Of a DNA stretch of 5,592 bases, positions 4,891-5,592 are shown piece by piece. The notes below the pieces were generated by a model that was not told where the DNA came from, did no database searches, and worked only from the letters and a program-made list of their open reading frames with translations. The DNA is from an uncultured bacterium (lineage in GTDB: Bacteria; Patescibacteriota; Patescibacteriia; CAIQCM01). Within the stretch, counting starts at the first letter, position 1. Each line of letters starts with the position of its first letter. The DNA is taken from NCBI GenBank assembly GCA_903870305.1, contig CAIQCM010000136.1, positions 1 through 5,592 of the forward strand, in the 5' to 3' direction. Position numbers and translations under genes: made by a program.

Positions 4891-4957
4891 CTTGGTTTTA
4901 AAACCCAATTTTCTTTCTAACGATCTGCATTGTCTCTTGCGCTTTGGCGCGGGCGCG
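4862..4957. repeat. Direct repeat, right copy (trpS 3' end plus terminator)
   Basis: This is the counterpart of 3720-3811. It contains the trpS terminator and the last 60 nt of the intact trpS reading frame. It is the copy still joined to the gene. The terminator halves are more diverged than the coding halves. Confidence 0.75.
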
Positions 4958-5592
4958 CTTGGCGCCTTGCTTAAATACCTTCTCGATCTCGTTAGGGTGT
5001 TTCAACAGTTCTTCGCGGCGGGCGCGGAAGGGGGCGAAGTAGGCGATGATATGGTCGGCCACGGCATCTTTGAGTTCGGAGTAGCGAATCGAACGATCAC
5101 CGTATTGCTTTCGGAAATTTTCAACTTCTTCGCCCGGGCCGAATTCGGCAAAGAGCTCAAAGAGGTTGGCGACCCCCGGCGGCATCATGTCTTCGGCCAC
5201 GCTCGCGGTCACGGCTTTTCGCACTTTGGCGCGGATCTCGTCGGGGGAGTCGGCCAAAAATATCGCCGAGCCAGGGATCGACTTGGACATTTTTCGTTCC
5301 GGGAAGTTCAGTGCCATCACCCGCGCCGATTTGGTAAGAAGGGGCTTGGGTTCGGTGAAGGTTTCGCCAAAGCGGTTGTTCCAGAAACGGGCGACATCGC
5401 GCGTCAGTTCGACATGCTGGACCTGGTCTTCGCCCACCGGTACGCGGTCGCCGCCGTAGATCAAAATGTCCGCCGCCTGCAAGACGGGATAATTCAAAAG
5501 TCCGGCGTTAACTGTTTTGGCGCGTTCGGACTTGTCCTTGAATTGCGTCATGCGTTCCAAGAAGGTCACCGGCACGACGGTGTCGAACATCC
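4898..5592 (-). CDS. trpS: Tryptophanyl-tRNA synthetase, C-terminal part (5' cut by the window)
   Basis: A class I aminoacyl-tRNA synthetase that charges tRNA-Trp in the cytosol; essential. About 230 residues are visible, so roughly the first 100, with the HIGH-type motif, lie beyond base 5592. The ATG at 5590 is internal, not the start. Diagnostic blocks are FLERMTQFKDKS, YPVLQAADILIYGGDRVPVG, EDQVQHVELTRD and the ATP-binding KMSKS loop (coded at 5279-5293), here followed by IPGSAIF rather than the commoner DPN. The C-terminal anticodon-binding helical part is complete and ends in QETMQIVRKKIGF and TAA. The same 19-residue end occurs again at 3752-3811, so this gene's 3' end was either the target of, or was supplied by, the neighbouring cassette. 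Confidence 0.96.
   Translation of the reverse strand, partial: MFDTVVPVTFLERMTQFKDKSERAKTVNAGLLNYPVLQAADILIYGGDRVPVGEDQVQHVELTRDVARFWNNRFGETFTEPKPLLTKSARVMALNFPERKMSKSIPGSAIFLADSPDEIRAKVRKAVTASVAEDMMPPGVANLFELFAEFGPGEEVENFRKQYGDRSIRYSELKDAVADHIIAYFAPFRARREELLKHPNEIEKVFKQGAKRARAKAQETMQIVRKKIGF

Noticed and set aside
4644..4901. 85-codon + strand ORF containing WIPAFAGMTKK
   Set aside because: It overlaps the end of the cassette gene, runs through its terminator and both palindromes, and the WIPAFAGMT string is the translation of the dispersed palindrome. It is a classic false ORF.

Overview
The window looks like a piece of a Patescibacteria (CPR) genome, most likely Parcubacteria-type. The best clue is the C-terminal half of the first protein: it carries two tandem modules with motifs such as VYAVDRNGTLRWI and IPLGGNVTYRPG, which I know from secreted proteins of that group. 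The TrpRS variant and the short, densely packed genes fit. Class or genus cannot be fixed from this sequence.

Layout, left to right. (1) 1-1044 (+) is an exported M23/LytM-type peptidase, cut at its 5' end by the window. (2) 1196-1747 (-) is a GNAT acetyltransferase. It converges on the peptidase across a shared hairpin terminator and has a clear sigma70-type promoter. (3) Divergently, 1874-3142 (+) encodes a radical SAM/SPASM peptide maturase. It is followed after 25 nt by a 24-codon ORF (3168-3242), absent from ordinary gene calls, that has the strongest Shine-Dalgarno in the window and ends in Asn-Cys-Asp-Asp. A terminator closes the pair. I read this as a minimal RiPP system: enzyme plus tiny precursor. 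(4) 3328-3720 (+) is an AT-rich DUF952-like gene ending in a perfect bidirectional terminator. (5) 3752-3811 (-) is an orphan copy of the last 19 codons plus stop of trpS. (6) 3812-4861 is a cassette with its own promoter, a structured leader, a conserved-looking gene of unknown function (3983-4702, tentatively DUF5701-like), a strong terminator and two short palindromes. (7) 4898-5592 (-) is the C-terminal two thirds of tryptophanyl-tRNA synthetase with its own terminator.

Two things stand out. The first is the probable radical SAM peptide system at 1874-3308. The second is the direct duplication of the trpS 3' end plus its terminator on both sides of the 1.05-kb cassette. The two 60-nt coding stretches differ at 8 positions, all synonymous, so both were under selection as real trpS ends. 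This fits integration or recombination of a foreign segment at the trpS 3' end. Base composition shifts sharply from gene to gene between the peptidase and trpS (AT-rich DUF952-like gene, GC-rich cassette gene), as expected of an accessory region. No integrase, transposase, tRNA, rRNA or CRISPR array is visible.
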